From contig PWUB01000116.1 in the NCBI GenBank assembly GCA_003563755.1, positions 1-5,549 of the forward strand: 5,549 nucleotides of DNA. The letters are read 5' to 3'. This document shows positions 1-5,549 of this stretch, one piece after another. The DNA is from Clostridia bacterium (lineage in GTDB: Bacteria; Bacillota_E; SLMV01; PUMD01). Numbering within the stretch: the first letter of the stretch is position 1; each line of letters begins with the position of its first letter. The translations under genes were made by a program, and so were the position numbers. Under the pieces are notes generated by a model. That model did not search any database, was not told the DNA's origin, and was given only the letters and a program-made list of their open reading frames with translations.

Positions 1-140
1 ACCTGGCTCTCCAGGCCCCCCCGTCCCCCAACGTACAGCACCTCGGCTTCCGGGTGCCGCTTCAAGAAACCCCTGGCGATGCTCAGGGCAGGATACACGT
101 GTCCTCCGGTGCCTCCACCGGTCACAATCAGTTTCCTCAC
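1..140 (-). CDS. murG: MurG, undecaprenyl-PP-MurNAc-pentapeptide GlcNAc transferase (5' part only)
   Basis: MurG transfers GlcNAc from UDP-GlcNAc to lipid I to make lipid II on the inner face of the membrane. Only the first 46 codons lie in the window; the gene runs off the low-coordinate edge. The visible N-terminus reads [20 protein letters not shown] and carries the glycine-rich GGGTGGH loop (residues 8-14), the family hallmark of the N-terminal Rossmann domain that faces lipid I. Further on, VGGRGGLES (about residues 37-45) matches the conserved MurG block usually written G..RGLE. The start is taken as GTG at 140 because an in-frame TGA lies two codons upstream and no ATG fits. The Shine-Dalgarno match is weak (GGGGTG, 7 nt away). 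It follows ftsW after a 22-nt gap, its usual place, and is probably co-transcribed. Family assignment is secure; the rest of the protein cannot be judged. Confidence 0.95.
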   Translation of the reverse strand, partial: MRKLIVTGGGTGGHVYPALSIARGFLKRHPEAEVLYVGGRGGLESQ

Positions 141-162
141 ATCTCATCACCCCACCCCAGAC

Positions 163-1269
163 CTACACCCGACAGTACCTCGAGATGTTCAGCAGGATTC
201 CTATGCTTCCCAGGGTTACCATCAGGGATGAACCGCCGTAGCTTATGAAGGGCAGGGGTATCCCTGTCACCGGCAGAACGGAGGTCACCACCCCGATGTT
301 GATTACGACCTGCAAGATGATCATCACCGTGATCCCCGACGCCAGTATCCCGGAGAAGGCGTCGGGAGCTGCGGCTGCAATCCTGAATCCCCGCCAGGCC
401 AGGACACCGAACAAGGTGAGGACCGCCAGGCAGCCCAGGAGCCCCAGCTCCTCCCCCACGATGGCGAAGATGAAGTCGGTGTGTTGTTCCGGGAGGTAGA
501 GGAACTTCTGGTGACTGGCCCCGAGACCCACCCCGAACAGCCCTCCCGATCCCAGGGCATACAAACTCTGGATGATGTGAAACCCCGCGCCGAGGGGGTC
601 CATCCATGGATCGAGGAAGGCGAAGAATCGTATGCGCCGGTATGGTTCGGATAGAATCAACATCCACACCACGGGCACCGCCATCAAACCCAGGACGGCC
701 AGATGAACGGGTCGGGCCCCGGCTATGTACAGCAGTATGAAGGCCGTTCCGGTGATGGTCACCGCCGTTCCCAGGTCAGGCTGCAGCATCACCATACCCA
801 CAACCAGGCCCACCACGGCCAGGTGGGGCACCACTCCCGTCCAGAAGCGGCGCATCTTGCCCGGAACGCGGCAGAAGCTGTGAGCGAGGTAGATGACGAG
901 ACACAGCTTCACCAGCTCCGCGGGGCTGACGGTCACCGGTCCCACCCTGAACGCCCGCTGGGAACCCCGGGCTTCGATTCCTATGCCGGGCAGGAGGCTG
1001 AACCCAAGAAGTACGAGTGCGATAACGATGCCCACCCGGGCGTAGCGTCTGAAGAAACCGTAGTTGACCCTCTGCAGTACCATGAGGGCGAATAGGCCGC
1101 CGAGGGCCCACAAACCCTGCCGCTTGAAGTAGTAGAAGCTGTCGTCGAACCTGACCCTCGCGGCATAGCTGCTGGAGCTGAGGACCATGAGCACGCCGAA
1201 GGCCGTGAGGGCGACCACCGTCATCACGAGGACGAGGTCGGGCAGCTGACGCGGCCTAGGTTGGCTCAT
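163..1269 (-). CDS. ftsW: FtsW/SpoVE-type peptidoglycan glycosyltransferase (SEDS family)
   Basis: This is an integral membrane SEDS protein that polymerises lipid II into glycan strands with its partner class B PBP, whose gene ends at the other side of the window. From ATG 1269 it is 368 residues, normal for the family, with about ten hydrophobic segments. Landmarks are YYFKRQ (46-51), QPDLG (163-167), the large extracytoplasmic loop with YLPEQHTDF (258-266) whose Asp265 aligns with the proposed catalytic Asp of FtsW/RodA, GEELG (272-276), and PLPFISYGGSS (338-348) near the C-terminus. The motif usually written QPSE reads SPAE here (115-118). A GTG at 1290 overlapping the mraY stop as GTGA, with GAGG 9 nt upstream, is a real alternative start (375 residues). 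The ATG at 1269 has AGAGGA 12 nt upstream. Location between mraY and murG favours FtsW or SpoVE over RodA; sequence alone cannot separate FtsW from SpoVE. Confidence 0.94.
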   Translation of the reverse strand: MSQPRPRQLPDLVLVMTVVALTAFGVLMVLSSSSYAARVRFDDSFYYFKRQGLWALGGLFALMVLQRVNYGFFRRYARVGIVIALVLLGFSLLPGIGIEARGSQRAFRVGPVTVSPAELVKLCLVIYLAHSFCRVPGKMRRFWTGVVPHLAVVGLVVGMVMLQPDLGTAVTITGTAFILLYIAGARPVHLAVLGLMAVPVVWMLILSEPYRRIRFFAFLDPWMDPLGAGFHIIQSLYALGSGGLFGVGLGASHQKFLYLPEQHTDFIFAIVGEELGLLGCLAVLTLFGVLAWRGFRIAAAAPDAFSGILASGITVMIILQVVINIGVVTSVLPVTGIPLPFISYGGSSLMVTLGSIGILLNISRYCRV

Positions 1270-1281
1270 CGATTTAGCGGT

Positions 1282-1303
1282 TCCTCTCACGATCCCATAC
1301 CTC
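1282..1303 (-). promoter_or_regulatory. Two competing ribosome binding sites at the mraY/ftsW junction
   Basis: Two Shine-Dalgarno-like sites decide the ftsW start. GAGG at 1300-1303 lies 9 nt before GTG 1290, whose last two bases are part of the mraY TGA stop (a GTGA overlap). AGAGGA at 1282-1287 lies 12 nt before ATG 1269, somewhat far. The first has better spacing, the second a better start codon and purine run. I annotate the ATG but regard the two as close to equal. Confidence 0.45.
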
Positions 1304-2294
1304 GCAACCCGAGAAACGCCAGTGCCGCGCAGAACAGCTGAAAGGCCCACATGCTCAAAACCACGGAGACCTCACTCCACCCGAGAAGCTCGAAGTGATG
1401 ATGCAGGGGACTCATCCGAAACAGCCTGCGTCCGCCCGTGAGACGGAAGTATGTCACCTGGATCATCACAGACAGGGTCTCCACGACGAAGAGACCACCG
1501 GCCACGACGAGAAGCAGGTCCGTCTCGGTCAGCACCGCCAGCCCGGCCAGCGCTGCACCGAGAGCAAGCGACCCCGTATCTCCCATAAATACACGGGCGG
1601 GGTGGAAGTTATGCCATAGAAACCCTATGCACACCCCCAGTAGGGCAGACCCGAAAAGGGCCACGGCCACCTGGCCTCTGGCCAGGGCCGCGGCCACGAA
1701 GACCACCGATGCCATCGCCGTGCCCCCGGCGGCCAGGCCGTCGAGACCATCGGTGATGTTCACCGCATTGCTGGAGGCGGTCAGGAGGAGGGCGGTGAAA
1801 GCGGGATAAAAGACTCCCAGATCCACACGGCCTCCCCACCAGGGCACCACCAGGAAGGTTCCCCTGCCTGTCAGGGCCATCGCCCCCCAGCCCAGGAGGG
1901 CGCCGAGGAGCAGCTGAACGAGCAGTTTGCTGCGTCCGCGCAGACCCAGGGGGCGACGCAGCACCACCTTGAGAAAGTCGTCGCTGAAACCGAGGACCGC
2001 TCCCCCCAGGGTGACGCCGACCAGGATCCTGACCTCCGGCGCCAGGGAAACGAAGAACGGGAGTACCACCAGGAGAGCGAGGATGAAGCTGGCTCCACCC
2101 ATGGTGGGAGTCCCCCGTTTGCGTAGGTGCCGCCTCGGTCCGTCGTCACGGATCCTCTGGCCGAACCTCAATCGGTGCAGAAGGGGCAGCATGACCCAGC
2201 CGAGCACCACGGTGACCAGGGCGGCCGCGACGAAGACGGCCGGAAACACCCAGGGTTCGCTCAGGTCCAGCAGGGGCAATCCGCTCATCATCAT
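1287..2294 (-). CDS. mraY: MraY, phospho-N-acetylmuramoyl-pentapeptide transferase
   Basis: MraY transfers phospho-MurNAc-pentapeptide from UDP to undecaprenyl phosphate, making lipid I and releasing UMP, the first membrane step of peptidoglycan synthesis. The 335-residue product is mostly hydrophobic, consistent with the ten-helix family fold. Diagnostic blocks occur in order: KRGTPTMGG (59-67), the Mg-binding Asp pair in GFSDDFLKV (Asp105, Asp106), NAVNITDGLDGLA (176-188), FMGDTGSLALG (236-246, with the conserved Asp239), and SPLHHHFE (295-302), the histidine cluster on a cytoplasmic loop. The HHHFE block distinguishes it from WecA/TagO relatives. The protein begins with three consecutive ATG codons; the first (2294) is chosen because GGGAGAGAG ends 6 nt upstream, but the second would also fit. 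It starts 3 nt after the murF stop and its TGA overlaps a possible ftsW GTG. murD, usually next, is missing. Confidence 0.97.
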   Translation of the reverse strand: MMMSGLPLLDLSEPWVFPAVFVAAALVTVVLGWVMLPLLHRLRFGQRIRDDGPRRHLRKRGTPTMGGASFILALLVVLPFFVSLAPEVRILVGVTLGGAVLGFSDDFLKVVLRRPLGLRGRSKLLVQLLLGALLGWGAMALTGRGTFLVVPWWGGRVDLGVFYPAFTALLLTASSNAVNITDGLDGLAAGGTAMASVVFVAAALARGQVAVALFGSALLGVCIGFLWHNFHPARVFMGDTGSLALGAALAGLAVLTETDLLLVVAGGLFVVETLSVMIQVTYFRLTGGRRLFRMSPLHHHFELLGWSEVSVVLSMWAFQLFCAALAFLGLRGMGS

Positions 2295-2297
2295 GGC

Positions 2298-3743
2298 TTA
2301 CTCTCTCCCGTTTCTCCCAGGAAACAGCTCCCCGAGAGCCTGCACACACCTCTCTAGCCGGCAACCCCGGGACGCCTTGACCAGCACCACGTCGCCCTCC
2401 TGGATGGTCCCGGGGAGCCCGGCGATCAGATCATCGACGTCCTCGTAGTGATGGTGGCGGGACGGTGACAGACCCTGCTTTACGGCTGTATCCCCGATGA
2501 TGGCAGCCATCTCCCCCACCGTCACCAGCAGCTGAACCCCGCTTTCGGGCACCCCGCGGCCGACCTCCTGGTGGCCCCTCTGGGCCTCCGAACCCATCTC
2601 CAGCATATCACCCAGCACGGCGACCTTTCGTCCGCCCCGCCGGCACTCGGAAAGGGACCTCAGGGCGGCGGCACACGATGTGGGGCTGCTGTTGTAAGCG
2701 TCATTCAGGATGAGGATTTCGCCCTGGTCCATCCACTGCATCCGCATGCCTGTCAGTTCGGAGCTGGCGATGCCGTGGGCTATATCGTCGGGGGATACTC
2801 CCATCATCGTTCCCACGCAGGCAGCGGCCAGGGCGTTTTTGACATGATGTCTTCCAGCTATGGACAGTTTCACCCGCCGAGCGCTGCCTCCGACGAAGTG
2901 CAGGTCGAACTCTGCTCTGGCGAGATCGTCGGTGCAGATGTTTTCGGCCCATACCTCGGCATCCTCCGATCGAACACCGTAAAAGAGCGTTCTGGCCGGT
3001 GTCCGAGCGGCTATCCATCTCCCCCACTCATCGTCTCCGTTGATAATGGCCCATCCGTCCTCGGGCAGGGCGGTGAACAATTCTCCCTTCGCCCGGGCGA
3101 TGTTCTCTATGCAACCCAGTGTCTCGAGGTGCACCTCTCTGATGTTGGTAAGAACTCCGATCTCCGGTCTGGCCAACGTGACCAGGTATTCGATGTCCCC
3201 CAAGTTCCGCATGCCCAACTCGATGACCGCAGCCCGGTGGGCGGGACGTAGATCAAAGAGGGTCAGCGGCACGCCTATCTCGGTGTTGTAGTTACCGATG
3301 GTCTTGAGAACCCTCATCTCACTGCCGAGGACACCGGCGATCATGTCCTTGCACGTGGTCTTCCCCACGCTTCCCGTGACCGCCACCACCGGCAGCACGA
3401 AACCTCTTCGGTACCAGGAGGCGAGGGAGCCCAACGCCTCAAGGGGATCCGGAACTTTTAGGCACGGAGAAACGGTGCAGCCAGGAACCTCCCGGCCCTC
3501 CATCATGAGGCAGGCTGCCGCTCCCTGACGGAAAGCATCGTTGATGTAGCTGTGACCGTCGGTCCGCTCGCCCTTTAGGGCTACGAACAAATCCCCCGGC
3601 ACCACCCGACGGCTGTCGACGTTGACTCCGAATATCCCGGCGTCCCGGTCGACATCCCCGGGGTCTTTCAGCCCGAGGATCTCCATCATGTCGCCGATCC
3701 TGAAGAGGGGGCTAGAGCTGGGTCCTGGTGCCACTGTAATCAC
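2298..3743 (-). CDS. murF: MurF, UDP-MurNAc-tripeptide:D-alanyl-D-alanine ligase
   Basis: MurF is a cytoplasmic ATP-dependent ligase that joins D-Ala-D-Ala to the UDP-MurNAc-tripeptide made by MurE. From GTG 3743 it is 481 residues, slightly longer than the roughly 450 typical of the family. The N-terminal substrate domain has VDSRRVVPGDLFVALKG (42-58). The central Mur ligase domain has the P-loop AVTGSVGKTT (121-130), NYNTEIGVPLT (151-161), and LTNIREVHLE (198-207), where most relatives have TNIG.AHLE. The C-terminal part contains NDAYNSSPTS, VAVLGDMLEMG and a final VLVKASRG block (usually KGSR), all MurF landmarks. The start is GTG at 3743 with GAAGGGA 5 nt upstream; GTG 3734 is possible. 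An ATG at 3800 extends the frame but has no ribosome site and lies deeper in murE. The chosen start overlaps the murE 3' end by 32 nt, suggesting translational coupling. mraY follows after 3 nt. Confidence 0.96.
   Translation of the reverse strand: MITVAPGPSSSPLFRIGDMMEILGLKDPGDVDRDAGIFGVNVDSRRVVPGDLFVALKGERTDGHSYINDAFRQGAAACLMMEGREVPGCTVSPCLKVPDPLEALGSLASWYRRGFVLPVVAVTGSVGKTTCKDMIAGVLGSEMRVLKTIGNYNTEIGVPLTLFDLRPAHRAAVIELGMRNLGDIEYLVTLARPEIGVLTNIREVHLETLGCIENIARAKGELFTALPEDGWAIINGDDEWGRWIAARTPARTLFYGVRSEDAEVWAENICTDDLARAEFDLHFVGGSARRVKLSIAGRHHVKNALAAACVGTMMGVSPDDIAHGIASSELTGMRMQWMDQGEILILNDAYNSSPTSCAAALRSLSECRRGGRKVAVLGDMLEMGSEAQRGHQEVGRGVPESGVQLLVTVGEMAAIIGDTAVKQGLSPSRHHHYEDVDDLIAGLPGTIQEGDVVLVKASRGCRLERCVQALGELFPGRNGRE
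2301..2309 (-). promoter_or_regulatory. Ribosome binding site of mraY
   Basis: The purine run GGGAGAGAG sits inside the last murF codons and ends 6 nt before the first of three consecutive ATG codons. It supports ATG 2294 (or 2291) as the mraY start. Because it lies within murF, ribosomes finishing murF could reinitiate directly. Confidence 0.6.
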
Positions 3744-5250
3744 GTCCGTCCCTTCGCTCGCGCCTGGCTTGCAGCGCAGCCCGAGCCTCCTGACGATCAT
3801 CGAAGTGAGTGCTACCGTGAGCGAAGACCTGGACCGTCTCGTGGCCCTTGCCGGCCAGGACGACTATATCACCGGGTGAGGCCATCTCGACCGCACGGGC
3901 TATGGCTTCTCTGCGGTCCACGTGAACCTCGCACCGGGATGGGTCTCTCATACCCTCGAGAACATCCTCGGCTATCGCGGCCGGATCCTCGCTCCTCGGA
4001 TTGTCCGTCGTCACGATGACCCTCTCGGCCAGCTCCTCGGCGATGGCCCCCATGACGGGGCGCTTACTCCTGTCCCGGTCGCCTCCGCACCCGAAGGCGA
4101 CGATTACCTCGCCGGAGGAGATCATCCGCACTGCGTCCAGGAGGTTCTCCATCTCGTCAGCGGTGTGGGCGAAGTCCACTATGACCACTATGTCATCGTC
4201 ATCGGACGACATGATCTCGAAGCGCCCCGCCACCTGCTCTGCCGTGGACAGTCCCTCGGCGAGGGCCCCGGGCTGCACACCCAGTGCGCTCGCGGCCGCC
4301 GCCGCTGCCAGGGCGTTATATATGTTGAACCGTCCGGGCAGATTGAGGACCACCCCCTCGGGCGGCTGCCCTGCCACCACCAGCTTGAACCTCGACTGCT
4401 CGGGAGTCATCTCGATATCGCGGGCCGTCACCTCTCCCGTATCCAGTCCGTAGGTGATGGCCTCGCAGGAGCTGAGCTGCCGGATCCTCTCGGCTCTCTC
4501 ATCATCGGCATTGATCACCGCCCGGGGCTCGCCCGTCCAGAGTCCTTCGCTCCCCAACATCCTGAAGAGCTGTGCCTTGGCATGTAGGTAATCCTCCATG
4601 TCCGCGTGAAAGTCGAGGTGCTCGGGGGCCAGGTTCGTGAACACCCCCACGTTGAACGCGCATCCATCAACACGGTGCAGCACCAGGGAGTGGGACGAAA
4701 CCTCCATGACACACGCCCGGTCTCCACCGGATACCATTCGGTGAAACATCCCCTGTAGATCGACCGCCTCCGGGGTTGTCAGCTCGACCTTCTCCCACCG
4801 GCCGGCGATCACACTGCCGACCGTTCCCACCAGTCCGGTGCTGATGCCGACCGTCTCCAACAGGTGGCGGATCAGGTGGGCGGTGGTGGTTTTGCCGCTG
4901 GTGCCCGTCACGCCGATGAGTGCGAGTCGGCTCGTGGGACGGTCAAAGAACACGTCGGCCACCAGGGCAGCGGCTCGACGGCTGTCAGAGACCACGAGTT
5001 GGGGCACCCTGGGATCCACGTCCACGGGCCGCTGCACCAGCAGCGCCCTGGCTCCGCGTGACACCGCATCCTGCGCCCACAGATGCCCGTCAGTCTCCTG
5101 CCCCGGCAGACAGAGGAACAGGTCCCCCGCCCTGACCTTCGCCGAATGGTATGCCAGCCCCGTTATCTCCGTTTCGTCGACGGCTCCTGATGAATTCAGA
5201 AACAGACCCTCTTCCCTCACAATCTTGTCCAATAGCCGCTCAAGCCTCAC
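3712..5250 (-). CDS. murE: MurE, UDP-MurNAc-L-Ala-D-Glu:meso-diaminopimelate ligase
   Basis: MurE is a cytoplasmic ATP-dependent ligase that adds the third stem-peptide residue to UDP-MurNAc-L-Ala-D-Glu. The 512-residue product shows the N-terminal domain with GDLFLCLPG (42-50), the P-loop GVTGTSGKTTT (113-123), LTTPE (157-161), MEVSSHSL (182-189), TNLAPEHLDFH (205-215), the Lys expected to be carbamylated in AKAQLF (Lys225), and DDERAERI. The C-terminal domain has FGCGGDRDR, DNPRSEDP (416-423), GKGHET (467-472) and FDDR (483-486). DNPR is the known signature for meso-DAP rather than lysine. Small departures are Glu210 where most relatives have Asp in DHLD, and DFAHTADE where DYAHTPD is usual. 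The start is GTG 5250 because AAAGGAG lies 9 nt upstream and the protein then opens VRLERLL like other MurE proteins. An in-frame ATG at 5313 would add 21 unconserved residues. The gene follows the PBP by 81 nt and overlaps murF. Confidence 0.97.
   Translation of the reverse strand: MRLERLLDKIVREEGLFLNSSGAVDETEITGLAYHSAKVRAGDLFLCLPGQETDGHLWAQDAVSRGARALLVQRPVDVDPRVPQLVVSDSRRAAALVADVFFDRPTSRLALIGVTGTSGKTTTAHLIRHLLETVGISTGLVGTVGSVIAGRWEKVELTTPEAVDLQGMFHRMVSGGDRACVMEVSSHSLVLHRVDGCAFNVGVFTNLAPEHLDFHADMEDYLHAKAQLFRMLGSEGLWTGEPRAVINADDERAERIRQLSSCEAITYGLDTGEVTARDIEMTPEQSRFKLVVAGQPPEGVVLNLPGRFNIYNALAAAAAASALGVQPGALAEGLSTAEQVAGRFEIMSSDDDDIVVIVDFAHTADEMENLLDAVRMISSGEVIVAFGCGGDRDRSKRPVMGAIAEELAERVIVTTDNPRSEDPAAIAEDVLEGMRDPSRCEVHVDRREAIARAVEMASPGDIVVLAGKGHETVQVFAHGSTHFDDRQEARAALQARRERRDGRDYSGTRTQL
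3749..3755 (-). promoter_or_regulatory. Ribosome binding site supporting the GTG start of murF
   Basis: GAAGGGA lies 5 nt before GTG 3743, inside the 3' end of murE. It is the only convincing Shine-Dalgarno match near the murF N-terminus, so it decides this start over ATG 3800. The site sits within murE coding sequence, as expected for coupled translation. Confidence 0.6.
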
Positions 5251-5259
5251 CAGACGGCG

Positions 5260-5266
5260 CTCCTTT
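5260..5266 (-). promoter_or_regulatory. Strong ribosome binding site deciding the GTG start of murE
   Basis: AAAGGAG, close to the ideal anti-16S complement, lies 9 nt before GTG 5250. The in-frame upstream ATG at 5313 has only a GGGTGGG tract about 10 nt away. This favours the shorter MurE form. It is the best ribosome site in the window. Confidence 0.75.
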
Positions 5267-5331
5267 CGCGGGGATGCTTCAGAGTCGTCGCGGAGATACC
5301 AGCTGCAGAGCATCGTGCAGGCCCACCCAGA

Positions 5332-5549
5332 TCAGGGCGCACTGAGATACAGGTGTACTATGGTACCGTGTTGCACTTGAGTTCCCGGTGCGGGCTCCTG
5401 TCTTATTATAATCCCACTACCGCTGACTTCCATACGCACACCCAGCTCGCTCAGTTTCTCCGCTCCGGCCCTCAGAGTCATGCCGCTGAGATCGGGCACC
5501 TTGACCGTCTCCCCGTCCGGGTCATCGTCGCGCACAGGATCGGTGTACA
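5332..5549 (-). CDS. Class B penicillin-binding protein with C-terminal PASTA domain (FtsI/SpoVD type), 3' end only
   Basis: This is the last 71 codons of a gene that enters from the high-coordinate edge; its TGA stop is at 5332-5334. The visible part is one PASTA domain: a short acidic linker with DPDGET (9-14), then VPDLSGMTLRAG, a middle with SELGV, and the closing pattern QEPAPGTQV followed by GTIVHLYLS. PASTA domains are small extracytoplasmic modules at the ends of peptidoglycan transpeptidases and Ser/Thr kinases. Its place directly upstream of murE makes a septal class B transpeptidase (FtsI/PbpB or SpoVD) by far the most likely identity, and such a protein would work with the FtsW encoded downstream. 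The transpeptidase domain itself is outside the window, so no gene symbol is given. The GTG at 5535 is internal, since the frame stays open to the edge. An 81-nt gap separates it from murE. Confidence 0.88.
   Translation of the reverse strand, partial: YTDPVRDDDPDGETVKVPDLSGMTLRAGAEKLSELGVRMEVSGSGIIIRQEPAPGTQVQHGTIVHLYLSAP
5405..5410 (-). promoter_or_regulatory. Possible internal -10 element (TATAAT) upstream of murE
   Basis: A perfect TATAAT occurs on the minus strand within the PASTA coding region, about 155 nt before the murE start, in an AT-rich patch (codons ATT ATA ATA AGA) unlike the GC-rich surroundings. At 17-nt spacing the -35 position reads ATGGAA, a poor match to TTGACA, and there is no TG extended -10. 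It could be an internal promoter serving murE onward or a chance match. Confidence 0.2.

Noticed and set aside
14..29. Run of Gs (C on the plus strand) in murG as a frameshift site
   Set aside because: The frame through it gives the expected MurG block VGGRGGLES, so there is no sign of a slip or sequencing error.
137..667. 176-codon minus-strand frame overlapping ftsW
   Set aside because: It is an alternative reading frame of ftsW with Arg/Gly/Pro-rich composition; the ftsW frame carries the conserved motifs.
2571..3251. 226-codon open frame on the plus strand
   Set aside because: It lies wholly opposite murF, resembles no family I know, and is the kind of antisense frame that high GC content produces.
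3744..3800. Longer murF from ATG 3800
   Set aside because: There is no ribosome site before it, it would overlap murE by 89 nt, and the extra residues match nothing in MurF.
3922..4587. 221-codon open frame on the plus strand
   Set aside because: It is antisense to the well-supported murE, with low-complexity His/Gly/Arg-rich composition; a shadow frame.
5251..5313. Longer murE from ATG 5313
   Set aside because: The strong AAAGGAG before GTG 5250 and the family-like N-terminus favour the shorter form, though the longer is not impossible.
5303..5320. Inverted repeat CTGCA/TGCAG in the PBP-murE gap as a terminator
   Set aside because: The stem is only 5 bp with an 8-nt loop and no T-run follows on the minus strand; more likely chance.

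Overview
The window is a tightly packed run of six genes, all on the minus strand. It is the central part of a division and cell wall (dcw) cluster. Read 5' to 3' along the minus strand, from high to low coordinates, the order is: the 3' end of a class B penicillin-binding protein with a C-terminal PASTA domain (ftsI/spoVD type), murE, murF, mraY, ftsW (spoVE-like), and the 5' end of murG. The two outer genes are cut by the window edges. The four inner genes look intact, without frameshifts or internal stops. There is no gene-free stretch longer than about 81 bases, and I see no RNA gene, mobile element, CRISPR array or clear terminator.

The products form one pathway. MurE adds the third stem residue to UDP-MurNAc-L-Ala-D-Glu; its DNPR motif predicts meso-diaminopimelate. 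MurF adds D-Ala-D-Ala, and MraY moves the finished phospho-MurNAc-pentapeptide onto undecaprenyl phosphate to give lipid I. MurG adds GlcNAc to give lipid II. FtsW polymerises lipid II into glycan, and the PASTA-bearing transpeptidase cross-links it at the septum. Junctions are very short or overlapping (murE/murF overlap by 32 nt, murF/mraY are 3 nt apart, mraY/ftsW overlap or nearly abut), which suggests one transcript with translational coupling.

The organism is a GC-rich bacterium that probably makes DAP-type peptidoglycan. The PASTA-tailed transpeptidase directly before murE, and the SpoVE-like wording of the FtsW protein, suggest a high-GC member of the Bacillota (Clostridia or Limnochordia type). 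This is inference; some Deltaproteobacteria-like lineages share part of the pattern. Three of the five visible gene starts (murE, murF, murG) appear to be GTG.

The main departure from the usual layout is that murD, normally between mraY and ftsW, is absent: the two genes touch. Otherwise this is conserved core genome, and I found no sign of an undescribed system.
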